Shown here: positions 7,024-13,411 of the stretch, in pieces
Layout: each line of letters opens with the position of its first letter
How positions within the stretch are numbered: position 1 is the first letter of the stretch
Virus record (IMG/VR): IMGVR_UViG_3300000176_000040
Location: 1 to 28,208 of that record
DNA: 28,208 nucleotides
Origin: a virus
Reading direction: 5' to 3' (one strand)
Made by a program: the position numbers and the translations under genes
The notes under the pieces: generated by a model
What the model saw: the letters and a program-made list of their open reading frames with translations, nothing else
The model's database searches: none
Told to the model about the DNA's origin: nothing

Positions 7024-7566
7024 ATGGCTGAGTCGCATCAAAACTGGCAGTACCTAGGTGCTAGCGGTTTCATTGGAGCGTACACCACTACAGGTGGTGG
7101 CGGTACTCCTGTCGTCCCACGAAGCGAGATGGACTTCCTCCGCATCGGTATTGGCCGTGCCCCTCAAGCAGAGTATCCAGACGGTTACCTAGGATCTATT
7201 CGCTCACGTCGAGATGATAAGGGCAAGCCTTATGCAGTCTCAGATGTAGTTCTTGACTCTCTTAAGAATCGTCAGAACCAACGTGCATACCAACGTGGCG
7301 TGCACCGTGGAGAGCGCATTGATCCGGCTCAGTACTTGTGGCCACAGAACATGCAGCCAGATCGTAGAGTTATGGCACGTCCACAGCTTGTAGATAACGA
7401 CGGCTCTATTACTATGGACATGAAGAGGAACTCTCCTCTAACTCAGCTAGCCCCAGCACCGCATCTTGTTAACGATGGTAAGTCTAATATTTCAGCTAAT
7501 GTCCCTGCCGAGTTCAATCCTCGCACAGCAGATACCTTCTCCCATCTAAAGCCTAGGTGGCAATAG
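7024..7566 (+). CDS. Hypothetical protein, first gene of the 7-11.8 kb block
   Basis: A 180-residue protein with AAGGAG ten bases before the ATG. It has a glycine-rich N-terminus (TTTGGGGTPVVP), a basic middle (SIRSRRDDKGKP, KNRQNQRAYQRGVHRGER) and an extended, Pro/Asn-rich C-terminus. No transmembrane segment, cysteine pattern or catalytic motif is visible. It leads a coupled row of small proteins between a terminator and a promoter, so co-expression is likely. The composition would suit a structural or scaffold-type protein, but this is a guess. Confidence 0.65.
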   Translation: MAESHQNWQYLGASGFIGAYTTTGGGGTPVVPRSEMDFLRIGIGRAPQAEYPDGYLGSIRSRRDDKGKPYAVSDVVLDSLKNRQNQRAYQRGVHRGERIDPAQYLWPQNMQPDRRVMARPQLVDNDGSITMDMKRNSPLTQLAPAPHLVNDGKSNISANVPAEFNPRTADTFSHLKPRWQ

Positions 7567-8312
7567 TGGATGACTCTTTAAAAGCACAGTTACTATCAGG
7601 TAAGGATGAGGCCAATACCTATGATGGTAGCGCTTGGAATCCTACACCTGAAGAACGTGCTGCTAAAGGTGTGCGGCCAGGTGCAGTCTTTCCTGGAGTT
7701 CCCCTTGTTGATTCACAAGCTAAAGATGTTCCTGTTGATGATGACGGCATCCCATTTATGTCTCATGGTAAATTAGGTGAGATTCTAGGTAGAAAAGATA
7801 GTGCACGTCTTGCTTGGGAAACCGGCATCAACCAGCACATTGAATTTCAAGGACAAGGTGGGGGAACAAACCAAGGTGTACTAGGTAAGCACCGTGTGTG
7901 GTTCAGTACCAGAGATGTTGCAGATCATATGGCCTCCCTACGCTACGGCACACACCCAGCTACTAAAGGTGAGGACCAACAAGCTCGAGAGCTTCGTTGG
8001 GGTCATATCCATGAGGACCTTAAGAATCGCTTGCTTAACGCTGATATGGCTAATAACAACATGCGTAGAAATGGTCAGACACCTTACGATACACATAATC
8101 AACCAGATCGCCGCAATGCTGGATTTGAAAACAGAACTTTCCGTGGACCTCGTATAGCTACAGACAGACTTACCGGAGCCACGTATAATACCAATGATCT
8201 TAAGTCAGCTTTTAGAGAAAATCGCTTTAAGCCTATCAAGAGAATCACACCCGTTGAGATTGACCGTAGGTACGGTTCGCCTCGTAACATTGACTGGAAG
8301 GCCCCAGAATGA
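7566..8312 (+). CDS. Hypothetical protein, 248 aa
   Basis: It starts at GTG 7566, which overlaps the upstream TAG and follows AGGTGG; an in-frame GTG at 7557 lies inside that ribosome-binding site. The middle is conserved-looking and contains HGKLGEILGRKDSARLAWETG, then WFSTRDVADHMASLRYG and ELRWGHIHEDLKNRLL, all helical. The C-terminus is basic with RFKPIKRITPVEIDRRYGSPRNIDW. I do not recognise the family. It is coupled to its neighbours on both sides. Confidence 0.65.
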   Translation: MDDSLKAQLLSGKDEANTYDGSAWNPTPEERAAKGVRPGAVFPGVPLVDSQAKDVPVDDDGIPFMSHGKLGEILGRKDSARLAWETGINQHIEFQGQGGGTNQGVLGKHRVWFSTRDVADHMASLRYGTHPATKGEDQQARELRWGHIHEDLKNRLLNADMANNNMRRNGQTPYDTHNQPDRRNAGFENRTFRGPRIATDRLTGATYNTNDLKSAFRENRFKPIKRITPVEIDRRYGSPRNIDWKAPE

Positions 8313-8665
8313 ACCAAGATGGTGTTTATGATCATAGCAAGGGTCGTCCTATTGTTAACGACGAGCCTGAACCAAGCCTTCTTCGCTATGACTACATGGG
8401 TCCCTTCAGCTCTATGCAAGAAGGTTTAATGACTCGTGCCCTTTACTCATTAACTATGCCTGCAGCTTTATTGCAAGATATCGTACGTCCACCGCTACCT
8501 CAGGTAAACCTATTCCCACCACGTTTTGGGTATCGCACACGTGAGCTGGGGATTATGGATGTAATGGACGTCAACGAGGCTTATGATGAGCCACAGCGTG
8601 TTGATTACACAAAGAGTAACGCCGGTTATGAAGGCACCTCACGTAATAATTTGGGGAACATGTAA
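8309..8665 (+). CDS. Hypothetical protein, 118 aa
   Basis: It begins in an ATGA overlap. An acidic N-terminus is followed by a Met-rich, weakly hydrophobic stretch (MGPFSSMQEGLMTRALYSLT, then MPAALLQDIV) and a proline-rich segment with FPPRFGYRTRELG. The C-terminus is polar. The hydrophobic stretch is too broken for a confident membrane helix. The stop overlaps the next start (TAATG). No function can be assigned. Confidence 0.6.
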   Translation: MNQDGVYDHSKGRPIVNDEPEPSLLRYDYMGPFSSMQEGLMTRALYSLTMPAALLQDIVRPPLPQVNLFPPRFGYRTRELGIMDVMDVNEAYDEPQRVDYTKSNAGYEGTSRNNLGNM

Positions 8666-8808
8666 TGGCTAGCCAACCTATTTACCAAAGAGTTATTGAT
8701 ACCCAGCAAGGTTCTATAAGCGGCATCGTATTTGAATACCGTGACACCTCTAAAAAGCCGGAGTCTGAAGGCCGTAATGATAGCTTTGAAAAAGGTCAAG
8801 ATGACTGA
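8665..8808 (+). CDS. Small hypothetical protein (47 aa)
   Basis: It starts in a TAATG overlap with the upstream gene and ends inside the start of the next gene. The product begins MASQPIYQRVIDTQQGSIS and continues with GIVFEYRDTS, which reads like two short beta strands, then a charged tail. It is called on coupling and on being the only gap-free solution between its neighbours. Confidence 0.5.
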   Translation: MASQPIYQRVIDTQQGSISGIVFEYRDTSKKPESEGRNDSFEKGQDD

Positions 8809-8974
8809 CAGCGATATCTACACCGAGACTATTTATGGCGGAAGTAAAGAGTGCCGCTCATGCGGCAACATTATGGGTCCCTACGAAGCTATGCAAGTTC
8901 ATAGGGGCGTTTGCGGTAACTGCCGAAGCTCTAAGATGGAACAGCTTGTCAGACAAGGAATGAGTGAGAAATGA
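8801..8974 (+). CDS. Small zinc-ribbon protein (57 aa)
   Basis: ATG 8801 follows AAAGGTCAAG and overlaps the upstream stop. A longer frame from 8732 would be out of place because it is covered by the preceding gene. Two CxxC knuckles are visible, CRSCG and CGNC, separated by 18 residues with an intervening His, as in a zinc ribbon. The tail is helical (KMEQLVRQGM). Phage proteins like this often act as small regulators, but no target is known. Confidence 0.65.
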   Translation: MTDSDIYTETIYGGSKECRSCGNIMGPYEAMQVHRGVCGNCRSSKMEQLVRQGMSEK

Positions 8975-9150
8975 CAAAAAAGAAGTCAGAAGGAAAGATC
9001 AAGAACCCTAACGGGGAGCACATGAAGGGCTACAAGGTCAAGAACCTGAAGGTCCTTACCCCAGCAGACGCTGCCAAGGCAAAGATGGCTGAGCAAGCTC
9101 TTAAAGATAAGAAGGCAGCCCCTACTAAGAAGAAGGCTCACGGTAAGTGA
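8971..9150 (+). CDS. Lysine-rich small protein (59 aa)
   Basis: It starts and ends in ATGA and GTGA overlaps. About a third of the residues are lysine (MTKKKSEGKIKNPNGE, PTKKKAHGK at the end), with a central KVKNLKVLTPADAAKAKMAE helix. Such highly basic peptides usually bind nucleic acid or act with acidic partners. Two other basic small proteins are encoded at 12720 and 25461. Confidence 0.6.
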   Translation: MTKKKSEGKIKNPNGEHMKGYKVKNLKVLTPADAAKAKMAEQALKDKKAAPTKKKAHGK

Positions 9151-9359
9151 ACCCTATTCCCTCTTTTCATAAGGTGGCCATGACAGCCGCCCTGGGAAAA
9201 GATATGCAGCTGGTTGGAAACCCTAACTTTCCTAACCCTAGAGGGGCTAATCCGGCCACTACAGTTGCTCCACCTACGGAGCTCTCAAGAAATGTAATGA
9301 TTGAGGACCCAGCGTTACACGGAAATGGTAATATTCCTACTAGATATCTAACAAATTAG
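9147..9359 (+). CDS. Hypothetical Pro/Asn-rich protein (70 aa)
   Basis: The GTG start overlaps the upstream stop. The product is extended and rich in Pro, Asn and Gly (LVGNPNFPNPRGANPATT), without cysteine or hydrophobic segments. It ends just before AGGAG of the next gene. Its composition resembles neighbours at 7024 and 9557, so the block may encode a set of related extended proteins. No function is assigned. Confidence 0.55.
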   Translation: MNPIPSFHKVAMTAALGKDMQLVGNPNFPNPRGANPATTVAPPTELSRNVMIEDPALHGNGNIPTRYLTN

Positions 9360-9368
9360 GAGCACCCT

Positions 9369-9557
9369 ATGATTCGTCCGATTCGCAACCGTAAGAAGGT
9401 TGTAGCGGCACGTGCCACCGAGCGAGGCATTGCCGGCCACCAAGCTGCAATGAAGGCTTTAGGCATTGCCTCAGGTATACATTTTTCTGAAGATGGTAAG
9501 CCCTGGACTCAAGCTAAGATATCTAACTATATGAAAAATGAAAAAGAGGATTACTAA
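9369..9557 (+). CDS. Small basic helical protein, HTH-like (62 aa)
   Basis: AGGAG lies six bases upstream of the ATG. The N-terminus is strongly basic (IRPIRNRKKVVAARATERG). The C-terminal half (HQAAMKALGIASGIHFSEDG, then PWTQAKISNYMKN) resembles a recombinase-type HTH found in site-specific recombinase linkers, where a repertoire helix follows GKPWTxAxIxxML. That similarity is only to the motif. It could bind DNA. The stop overlaps the next start. Confidence 0.6.
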   Translation: MIRPIRNRKKVVAARATERGIAGHQAAMKALGIASGIHFSEDGKPWTQAKISNYMKNEKEDY

Positions 9558-9838
9558 TGGCAGTTAACAACTCACGTTCACTCAATGGTGGACTAGAAGA
9601 AGGATCAACAGACGGTAAGTACCGTAAGGTCCGTCCTAACACAGAGGTTGCTGTAGGCACCGGTGACGATATCACTTTGGCCAACCGCCGTGGTCTCCAT
9701 CCTTACTGGAACTATGATTTCATTGATCAAGAGGCATCTTCAATGGTTGCCCCAACAGATATTAAGAGCTCAGTAAAGCCACGCTCTCCAATGCCAGTAG
9801 CTGATGTATCTAATAATCAAATGGGTGCGAACTACTAA
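9557..9838 (+). CDS. Hypothetical protein, 93 aa
   Basis: It starts in a TAATG overlap. The product is polar, with RPNTEVAVGTGDDITLANRR, then HPYWNYDFIDQEAS and a Pro/Ser-rich end. No membrane segment or cysteine occurs. It may be a small structural protein given its extended composition, but there is no recognised family. Confidence 0.55.
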   Translation: MAVNNSRSLNGGLEEGSTDGKYRKVRPNTEVAVGTGDDITLANRRGLHPYWNYDFIDQEASSMVAPTDIKSSVKPRSPMPVADVSNNQMGANY

Positions 9839-9858
9839 GATCATAGGTAGGAGCTCTA

Positions 9859-10125
9859 ATGGAGCGTGTATATAACGACGACTGCACCTCTAAGTCGTGT
9901 GAACATAAAGGTACTGCACATACCCACAGCGATGGGGACACGGCAGGATCTCCCATAACTCCTTGGGAAGATTATCACGATACGCCTGAATCCACCTTAG
10001 ATGCTGTAGATAGTGGTCTAAAAAATCGCCCCCCAAACCATCCCGTATTTGGTCGCAACAATGCAGACTTAACTACAGGTATGCAAGAAGCTAAGATTAT
10101 TCCATTCAAACCTAGGGGCAAATAA
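9859..10125 (+). CDS. Hypothetical Cys/His-containing protein, 88 aa
   Basis: A ribosome-binding site GTAGGAG precedes the ATG. The N-terminus holds DDCTSKSCEHKGTAHTHSDG, a cluster of two cysteines and three histidines that could bind a metal. The rest is acidic, then Pro-rich and basic (IIPFKPRGK). Its stop overlaps the next start (TAATG). No family is recognised. Confidence 0.55.
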   Translation: MERVYNDDCTSKSCEHKGTAHTHSDGDTAGSPITPWEDYHDTPESTLDAVDSGLKNRPPNHPVFGRNNADLTTGMQEAKIIPFKPRGK

Positions 10126-10829
10126 TGGCAGAAGAAAGAAAAAAATCTGGTAAGCGTACCCAAGGCATCACCACCTCTACTGGCCAACAGGTCGGTGCCG
10201 AGGAGCTTTTCGACAATGAAGGCACTGGTGCTACCAGTGGCATGTCCATTGAGAAAAAGCCTATTCTCAAGGCCACCAGCGGCGTAGATGATCGTAATAG
10301 GTTCATACCTTTGGATGCAAGTGACGAGGCTAAAACACCTCGTGTTAATCGTGCTTCCCGCCCTAAGTGCGAGTACACCAAGCGCAATCACTTGCCTGCC
10401 ACACGCAACCTAATGTTTGACGGCCACTCAAAGTACGGTAACTCAACAGTCGCTATGTGCGATGTGCATGCATTGCAGTTTCTTCACGACCCAACCCTGG
10501 TTGGAACTCAAGACTTGTCCCTAAGTGCAGAGGGAAATAAGGCGGCCAATCGTCGTAGCTACCTAAGAAGGGTGGGCTTGCGTAACTCTGCTGCTGATGC
10601 AACATTTAGAGCTATGGGAGTAGCACCATTACTTCAGACTTCAGGTCGCCCAACAGGCAGCCAAACAACTGTAAACGAAGACCTTATGAAAGATTACGGA
10701 AAACAAGGCTTGACTATTGACCATGTAACTCCGGTTATTGACCAAGCTGAACAAAATGGTGGCAGGGCTGTAACCCCTTACGATGATGAGACTCCTGGCC
10801 CACAGAGAGATAACTTCTGGGAAGACTAG
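10125..10829 (+). CDS. Hypothetical protein with Cys/His segment, 234 aa
   Basis: The largest product of the block's second half. The N-terminal 85 residues are basic and low-complexity. A middle segment, RPKCEYTKRNHLPATRN to VAMCDVHALQFLHD, places two Cys and several His 35 residues apart in a way that could form a metal site. The C-terminus includes MKDYGKQGLTIDHVTPVIDQ and an acidic tail. It is the last gene before the promoter at 10833. Function unknown. Confidence 0.6.
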   Translation: MAEERKKSGKRTQGITTSTGQQVGAEELFDNEGTGATSGMSIEKKPILKATSGVDDRNRFIPLDASDEAKTPRVNRASRPKCEYTKRNHLPATRNLMFDGHSKYGNSTVAMCDVHALQFLHDPTLVGTQDLSLSAEGNKAANRRSYLRRVGLRNSAADATFRAMGVAPLLQTSGRPTGSQTTVNEDLMKDYGKQGLTIDHVTPVIDQAEQNGGRAVTPYDDETPGPQRDNFWED

Positions 10830-10832
10830 GAT

Positions 10833-10861
10833 TTGGCGTATCCTAATTTATCGGATATACT
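10833..10861 (+). promoter_or_regulatory. Promoter TTGGCG-N17-TATACT
   Basis: A -35 box TTGGCG (10833-10838) and -10 box TATACT (10856-10861) with 17-base spacing. The -10 context CGGATATACTATAA nearly repeats that at 2476. The transcript would start near 10868, just before the GGGGG ribosome-binding site of the next gene. Confidence 0.6.
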
Positions 10862-10880
10862 ATAAACACAAGGGGGCATG

Positions 10881-11465
10881 ATGTCACTACCAATTTTAGG
10901 CGGGGGAGCTAATCCCGCTGATGAAGGCAAGACCTGGACAAATATCAAGGACGAAGGTCCTTATATTCGCCTGCTCTATTGCTATAACTGTAAGACTATC
11001 GAAGAACTGCCAGATTACGAAGGCCACCCAGATGATGACGTCTTACTGCAGGTGATGATTGATAAGCACGAGTCTGCTGGTATTCCGCACTCAGGTTTCC
11101 TATCAAAGATCGGAATCAAAACCTATTCACGCCCAGAGGTACGCAAGCAAGTAATTAAGAATTTGCGTAACAAAGTTGGCGGCGGACTTGCAGATATTGA
11201 TCCTGACTACTATACTACTAAGGCAACCTTCTATGAAGATGCAATGAAGTGTTTTAACCTTCATTTGCGCCCAGTAGAAGGGTGCTATGATTGGAAAAAT
11301 AAGAACAAGCGTCTAGTTCCTAAAGGTACAGACGAGCTTCGCAAAGATCTTGGTCTTGAAAGTGCAGCAAAATCTGCAAGTACAACGGTGTACTTGTGTG
11401 ATTTCTGCCCTGCTAAGACTTTTGTAGTTGAACAAAACCGTAAAAAAGCCGGACTATACGAATAG
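10881..11465 (+). CDS. Conserved actinophage protein with two CxxC knuckles
   Basis: A 194-residue protein. CYNC (residues 34-37) near the N-terminus and CDFC near the C-terminus could form one split zinc ribbon. Between them are DDVLLQVMIDKHESAGIPH, YYTTKATFYEDAMKCFNLH and a lysine-rich stretch. I have a sense of similar conserved, unassigned proteins in actinophages. ATG 10881 is chosen over 10878 because GGGGG is then a few bases upstream rather than adjacent. It is the first gene after the promoter at 10833. Confidence 0.68.
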   Translation: MSLPILGGGANPADEGKTWTNIKDEGPYIRLLYCYNCKTIEELPDYEGHPDDDVLLQVMIDKHESAGIPHSGFLSKIGIKTYSRPEVRKQVIKNLRNKVGGGLADIDPDYYTTKATFYEDAMKCFNLHLRPVEGCYDWKNKNKRLVPKGTDELRKDLGLESAAKSASTTVYLCDFCPAKTFVVEQNRKKAGLYE

Positions 11466-11473
11466 GATATGAC

Positions 11474-11761
11474 ATGTCAGAAGAGACCACAGACCACACA
11501 CACGACGTTGCTGAAGCAACGGGACCAACTATTACTTTTGGTTATGCAGTATTAGTTACTGAAGATGGTAACGTATATGTAGAACGAAATCCCGGTATCT
11601 TAACCGTTCCGGTTCAGCGTGAAGCAAGCCTCATCGAGGTTCGCCGTTATACCTCAGAAATCCTTATGGATCTACAGGCTCAGTCAGCCGCAGAATACGT
11701 ATCTCTACGCCTTGCTGCAGCACAGCAGCCACCAGTCGAGGACGCAACTCCTTCAGCGTAA
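11474..11761 (+). CDS. Hypothetical acidic protein, 95 aa
   Basis: It starts eight bases after the upstream stop, with a weak site (AGGATATG). An acidic N-terminus leads to a strand-like core (ITFGYAVLVTEDGNVYVE, then LTVPVQREASLIEVRRYT) and a helical, Ala/Gln-rich tail (MDLQAQSAAEYVSLRLAAAQ). This layout suggests a compact alpha/beta domain. No match to a known family. Confidence 0.6.
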   Translation: MSEETTDHTHDVAEATGPTITFGYAVLVTEDGNVYVERNPGILTVPVQREASLIEVRRYTSEILMDLQAQSAAEYVSLRLAAAQQPPVEDATPSA

Positions 11762-11803
11762 TCTGCTCTATGCCGTGACGTAACGACGATTAGGGTAGAG
11801 AAT

Positions 11804-12730
11804 ATGCTTATGGATTATGGAGACTTTTCAGATGTAGCCCCGGTGATTACACCGGGGTCTACTTCCTATTTCAGCGCTCCTTCTCGAGAGCTAGATCCCA
11901 ACCTATTTCAGGGTGAAGAGCTAAAGCATTGGGTCCGTATGGGTATCCTATCTATGCTCTTTGATTACCTTGGCACTCAGTACAACGCTCCCGGTTCTTG
12001 GACACATGTCTGGTTAGCCGGATCCGGCGTATCTTACCAATGGGAAGCTGCACGTCAACCCGGTGATTTAGATTGTCTAGTGGGCATCAACTACGTTAAC
12101 TTCCGTAGAAGTAATCCAGAGTTCTCAGGCTTCTCTGATGAAGAGATTGCAAAAGAATTCAATGAGGGATTCAATAGAGAGTTGATGCCTAAGACTTCTA
12201 ATTGGGAAGGCTATGAGCTTACCTATTATGTTAATCCTCAGTCAGACATACGTGATATCAACCCGTATGCTGCCTACGATCTAACCACAGATACTTGGAC
12301 TGTAAAGCCAGATCTAAATCCACAACCTCCGTACAGCAGGGCTTGGGAACAACGAACACAGCGTGACCACGATAACGCTACCGAAATGGTAAAGCGTTAC
12401 ACTGATGCGTTGAATGAGGTTCGCAACTCCACTAACCCTGCGTACAAAGTTAACGCAGAGCGTAAGCTAAAGCTTGCTATGGAACAGGCTATTGCCTTCT
12501 ATGATGATATTCATAAGAGCAGGCATGTTGCCTTTAGCAAGGTTGGAGAAGGTTACGCCGACTACAACAACTATCGTTGGCAGGCAGGCAAACGCTCCGG
12601 TGCTATCCAGGCGTTACGCTCCATCAAGGATAGCCAAACTGCATTTAATGCCGGTAAACAGAAAGAGCTCTATGGCATGGAGCTACCCGATACAAATACA
12701 CTAGTTAGGAGAGCACTTCGTGGCCAATAA
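11804..12730 (+). CDS. Nucleotidyltransferase-fold protein
   Basis: A 308-residue protein with the polymerase-beta-type signature: Gly73-Ser74 in WLAGSGVSYQ, then Asp88-x-Asp90 in QPGDLDCLVG, the metal-binding pair. A third acidic strand residue is not certain. The C-terminal 130 residues are helical and charged, as in enzymes that add nucleotides to tRNA, small molecules or proteins. Similar phage proteins are labelled nucleotidyltransferase, but substrates are not known. The start follows GGGTAGAG; an in-frame ATG at 11810 is possible. Confidence 0.7.
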   Translation: MLMDYGDFSDVAPVITPGSTSYFSAPSRELDPNLFQGEELKHWVRMGILSMLFDYLGTQYNAPGSWTHVWLAGSGVSYQWEAARQPGDLDCLVGINYVNFRRSNPEFSGFSDEEIAKEFNEGFNRELMPKTSNWEGYELTYYVNPQSDIRDINPYAAYDLTTDTWTVKPDLNPQPPYSRAWEQRTQRDHDNATEMVKRYTDALNEVRNSTNPAYKVNAERKLKLAMEQAIAFYDDIHKSRHVAFSKVGEGYADYNNYRWQAGKRSGAIQALRSIKDSQTAFNAGKQKELYGMELPDTNTLVRRALRGQ

Positions 12731-12830
12731 AGAACAAAAAGGTAACGCAAACGATAAAAAAGAGGCAAAGATGAGCCTTAAAGAGAAGCGTGAGCAGAAG
12801 AAGTTGAAGAGCGAAAACAAGTATAAGTAA
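12720..12830 (+). CDS. Lysine-rich small protein (36 aa)
   Basis: GTG 12720 lies eight bases after AGGAG and overlaps the end of the upstream gene by 11 bases. The 36-residue product is almost wholly charged (KKEAKMSLKEKREQKKLK) and should form one basic helix. A good ribosome-binding site and the coupling support it. A nucleic-acid-binding role is likely from composition but not shown. Confidence 0.55.
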   Translation: MANKEQKGNANDKKEAKMSLKEKREQKKLKSENKYK

Positions 12831-12831
12831 C

Positions 12832-12837
12832 TATACT
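12832..12837 (+). promoter_or_regulatory. TATACT box placed for a leaderless transcript
   Basis: TATACT occupies -12 to -7 if the A of the ATG at 12844 is +1, the spacing of actinobacterial leaderless promoters. No convincing -35 box is present (TTGAAG lies 22 bases upstream), and the gene has no strong ribosome-binding site. Confidence 0.4.
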
Positions 12838-12843
12838 TAGGCC

Positions 12844-13011
12844 ATGGCTAATCCGTGGCAATGCGCACTGTGTGACAAGGTATACGTGGTCGCTTCTCTA
12901 GCAAGACATTGCGAGCAGAAGCATTTGGACGAAGATGAGGATATAAATGGCAACAGCACTGGTCTCCCTAGAGGGAGTGCTAATGACGGAAGTAGGGGAT
13001 CCAATCCCTGA
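12844..13011 (+). CDS. Small C2H2-like zinc-finger protein (55 aa)
   Basis: The 55-residue product begins MANPWQCALCDKVYVVASL and continues ARHCEQKH, giving Cys-x2-Cys-x11-His-x4-His, close to the classical C2H2 finger spacing. An acidic stretch and a Gly/Ser/Asn-rich tail follow, and the tail is encoded within the next gene in another frame (65-base overlap). The TATACT box at 12832 suggests leaderless expression. A shorter real product is impossible in this frame, so the long overlap must be tolerated. Confidence 0.55.
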   Translation: MANPWQCALCDKVYVVASLARHCEQKHLDEDEDINGNSTGLPRGSANDGSRGSNP

Positions 13012-13411
13012 TGGCGTACGCCTCTTCCGTATTTTAGCTGAGCACTACCGTGTTGTCATTACCTCTGACATGACACAGGCAAAGACTGAGCACTGGCTTC
13101 GTAGTAATATGATCTTTGGTTACGGCGATGTCTATGATGATAGGTACTTCTTTGAGGGCCAAGAACTAAGGATGCGCCAGCTCGATTATGCTATGAGCAA
13201 GGGCAGGGTAGAGCTATTCGTAGATGCGGATGCTGACTACTGTGCTGAAGCTCTGGCTAAAGGCGTCCCATCCATAATGTTTGCATCTCCCAAGTTCGTG
13301 CGCTCAAAGCGCCAAGTAAAACAATGGGATGCCCTCCGTGACGAGGTAGAGCGGCAAAGACTAGCGTTGCTAGATGCCCACCTCGGGAGTAGGACTAGTA
13401 GGTTCGAATGA
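12947..13411 (+). CDS. HAD-like protein lacking the usual first Asp
   Basis: A 154-residue protein. VSLEGVLM occupies the position of the DxDG nucleophile loop of haloacid-dehalogenase phosphatases but with Ser-Leu-Glu-Gly in place of Asp-x-Asp-Gly. Motif II is plausible in VVITSD (39-41) and motif IV in ELFVDADADY (Asp93, Asp95), followed by the helix EALAKGVPSIMF typical of the fold. The missing nucleophile argues against ordinary phosphatase chemistry. GAGGATA lies upstream of the ATG, and the stop is in an ATGA overlap with the next gene. Confidence 0.7.
   Translation: MATALVSLEGVLMTEVGDPIPDGVRLFRILAEHYRVVITSDMTQAKTEHWLRSNMIFGYGDVYDDRYFFEGQELRMRQLDYAMSKGRVELFVDADADYCAEALAKGVPSIMFASPKFVRSKRQVKQWDALRDEVERQRLALLDAHLGSRTSRFE

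Noticed and set aside
8732-8800. Longer start for the zinc-ribbon gene at 8801
   Set aside because: The region is already occupied by the coupled 47-aa gene, and ATG 8801 has an AAAGGTCAAG site and overlaps its stop.
9975-10391. 138-codon - strand frame opposite the 9859 and 10125 genes
   Set aside because: No leftward gene is expected in this arm and the overlapping rightward genes are coupled with good start signals.
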